Below, in pieces: positions 5,304-5,957 of a stretch of DNA of 5,957 nt. Every line of letters starts with the position of its first letter. Positions within the stretch are counted from its first letter, which is position 1. The notes beneath the pieces were generated by a model. The model worked only from the letters and a program-made list of their open reading frames with translations, ran no database searches and was not told the DNA's origin. Source of the stretch: Candidatus Colwellbacteria bacterium RIFCSPLOWO2_01_FULL_48_10 (GTDB lineage: Bacteria > Patescibacteriota > Minisyncoccia > UBA6257 > Colwellbacteraceae). The stretch is taken from contig MHIY01000007.1 of assembly GCA_001817755.1 (NCBI GenBank), positions 1-5,957 of the forward strand. Reading direction: 5' to 3'. The position numbers were made by a program, and so were the translations under genes.

Positions 5304-5425
5304 AATAGTGTTCGCTAATAATACTAATTTAAGCCAATAACGCTAATTGGTTATTTGCATTGTTCGACTTCTTTGTGGTTTGTGTATTCATTCGCATTAT
5401 TTGATTAGCATCATTCGTGATTACT
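5301..5425. repeat. direct repeat copy 1 in the rplR-rpsE spacer (125 bp)
   Basis: This copy aligns with 5783-5893 at 105 of 111 aligned positions, with one 14-bp insertion here (about 5402-5415). It fills the whole spacer from the rplR stop to the rpsE start codon and includes that ATG. Near its ends lie AATAATACTAAT (5317-5328) and ATTCGCATTATT (5390-5401), complementary at 10 of 12 positions, so it has MITE-like imperfect terminal inversion. On the minus strand it forms the leader of rpsE and has no Shine-Dalgarno. Confidence 0.85.
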
Positions 5426-5785
5426 CTAGATTTTAAGTCCGCCGGCCCTTGCTCCGTCCGCCAGAGCTTTAACGCGTCCATGATAACGATATGAACCGCG
5501 GTCCATGATGGCTTTTGTTATGCCAGCTTTCTTAGCCATTTCGGCGATCTGCTTGCCGAGCATCTCGGCCTGTTTGGTTTTATTCACCTTCTCGCCTTTC
5601 GCGATCGCGAGCTTACGGGTCGAAAAACTCACTACCGTTTTGCCGGATTCGTCGTCTATCAATTGAGCATAAAGACCGGTGTTGCTTCTGAAAACAGAAA
5701 GGCGCGGCGAAGAAGCAATGCCGGTTATCTTGGCCCTGTTCCTTATGGCTCGTCTGCGCTTTATCTCGTTATGTTTCTTGTTCAT
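5426..5785 (-). CDS. rplR: 50S ribosomal protein L18
   Basis: L18 binds 5S rRNA and helps attach the central protuberance to the large subunit. At 119 residues it has the standard bacterial length. A basic N-terminus (KRRRAIRNRAKI) is followed by the family segment PRLSVFRSNTGLYAQLIDDESGKT (27-50). The C-terminal signature is DRGSYRYHGRVKALADGARAGGLKI (95-119), close to the DRGGYKYHGRVKALADAAREGGL consensus. The gene lies between rplF and rpsE as in most bacteria. Both flanking spacers are copies of the same repeat. The ATG at 5785-5783 is part of the repeat's conserved end and lacks a Shine-Dalgarno sequence. Confidence 0.97.
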   Translation of the reverse strand: MNKKHNEIKRRRAIRNRAKITGIASSPRLSVFRSNTGLYAQLIDDESGKTVVSFSTRKLAIAKGEKVNKTKQAEMLGKQIAEMAKKAGITKAIMDRGSYRYHGRVKALADGARAGGLKI

Positions 5786-5893
5786 AATAGTGTTCGCTAA
5801 TAATACGAATTTACGCCAATAATGCTAATTGGCTATTCGCATTGTTCGGCTTCTTTGTGGTTTGTGTATTCATTCGCATTATTCGTGATTACT
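5783..5893. repeat. direct repeat copy 2 in the rplF-rplR spacer (111 bp)
   Basis: This is the second copy of the element at 5301-5425; it differs at 6 substitutions and lacks the 14-bp insertion. It runs from the rplR start codon to one base before the rplF stop codon. AATAATACGAAT (5799-5810) and ATTCGCATTATT (5872-5883) are complementary at 11 of 12 positions. An inner pair GCCAAT/ATTGGC adds a further short inversion. The block from about 5850 to 5893 is identical to copy 1 apart from its insertion. Confidence 0.85.
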
Positions 5894-5894
5894 T

Positions 5895-5957
5895 TTATTT
5901 TGCGGCTGGTCCGGCTTTGGCGGCAGCTTTCTTGCCAGCCTTCTTCCTGACAACCTC
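5895..5957 (-). CDS. rplF: 50S ribosomal protein L6, C-terminal end only
   Basis: The last 20 codons and the TAA stop (5897-5895) of a minus-strand gene entering from the right edge are visible. The peptide EVVRKKAGKKAAAKAGPAAK matches the usual L6 ending (D/G-E-V-V-R-x-K-x-G-K) with a short Ala/Lys extension. L6 binds 23S rRNA near the GTPase-associated region. rplF directly before rplR is the standard spc order, which strongly supports this call despite the short fragment. Confidence 0.82.
   Translation of the reverse strand, partial: EVVRKKAGKKAAAKAGPAAK

Overview
The window looks like a chromosomal fragment of a Patescibacteria (CPR) bacterium, probably of the Parcubacteria branch. This is inferred from gene content and style, not from a search. 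The main clues are a ribosomal-protein spc cluster with no rpmD (L30) between rpsE and rplO, a loss typical of CPR; a shortened L15; short palindromic and direct repeats inside and between housekeeping genes; start codons mostly without a recognisable Shine-Dalgarno sequence; and a highly diverged adenylate-kinase-type protein.

Layout: all genes are on the minus strand except the one at the left edge. From right to left, in the direction of minus-strand transcription: the last 20 codons of rplF (L6); a 111-bp repeat copy; rplR (L18); a second, 125-bp copy of that repeat; rpsE (S5), with a 24-bp palindrome embedded in its 3' end; a 24-bp gap where rpmD would usually lie; rplO (L15, only 89 codons); secY, overlapping rplO by 11 bp; a 163-bp spacer with a possible promoter; an unrecognised five-helix membrane protein gene followed by a good intrinsic terminator; a probable promoter almost touching the next start codon; adk-like nucleoside monophosphate kinase; and map, starting at a GTG that overlaps the adk stop. 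The infA/rpmJ/rpsM continuation often seen after map is absent. Instead a 308-bp region packed with hairpins separates map from the convergent, 5'-truncated murA.

The genes form the usual translation/secretion block: large- and small-subunit ribosomal proteins, the core translocon channel, a nucleotide kinase and the N-terminal methionine peptidase. The membrane protein gene interrupts this block between secY and adk and appears to carry its own promoter and terminator, so adk-map is probably a separate transcription unit.

The most interesting parts are: (i) the 464-775 region, framed by a 15-bp inverted repeat and containing at least six further inverted repeats, three with loops that would be stable RNA tetraloops on the plus strand; (ii) the membrane-protein cassette inside a near-universal operon; (iii) the two near-identical leaders running up to the rplR and rpsE start codons; (iv) the in-frame palindrome in rpsE; and (v) the C-terminal loss in L15.
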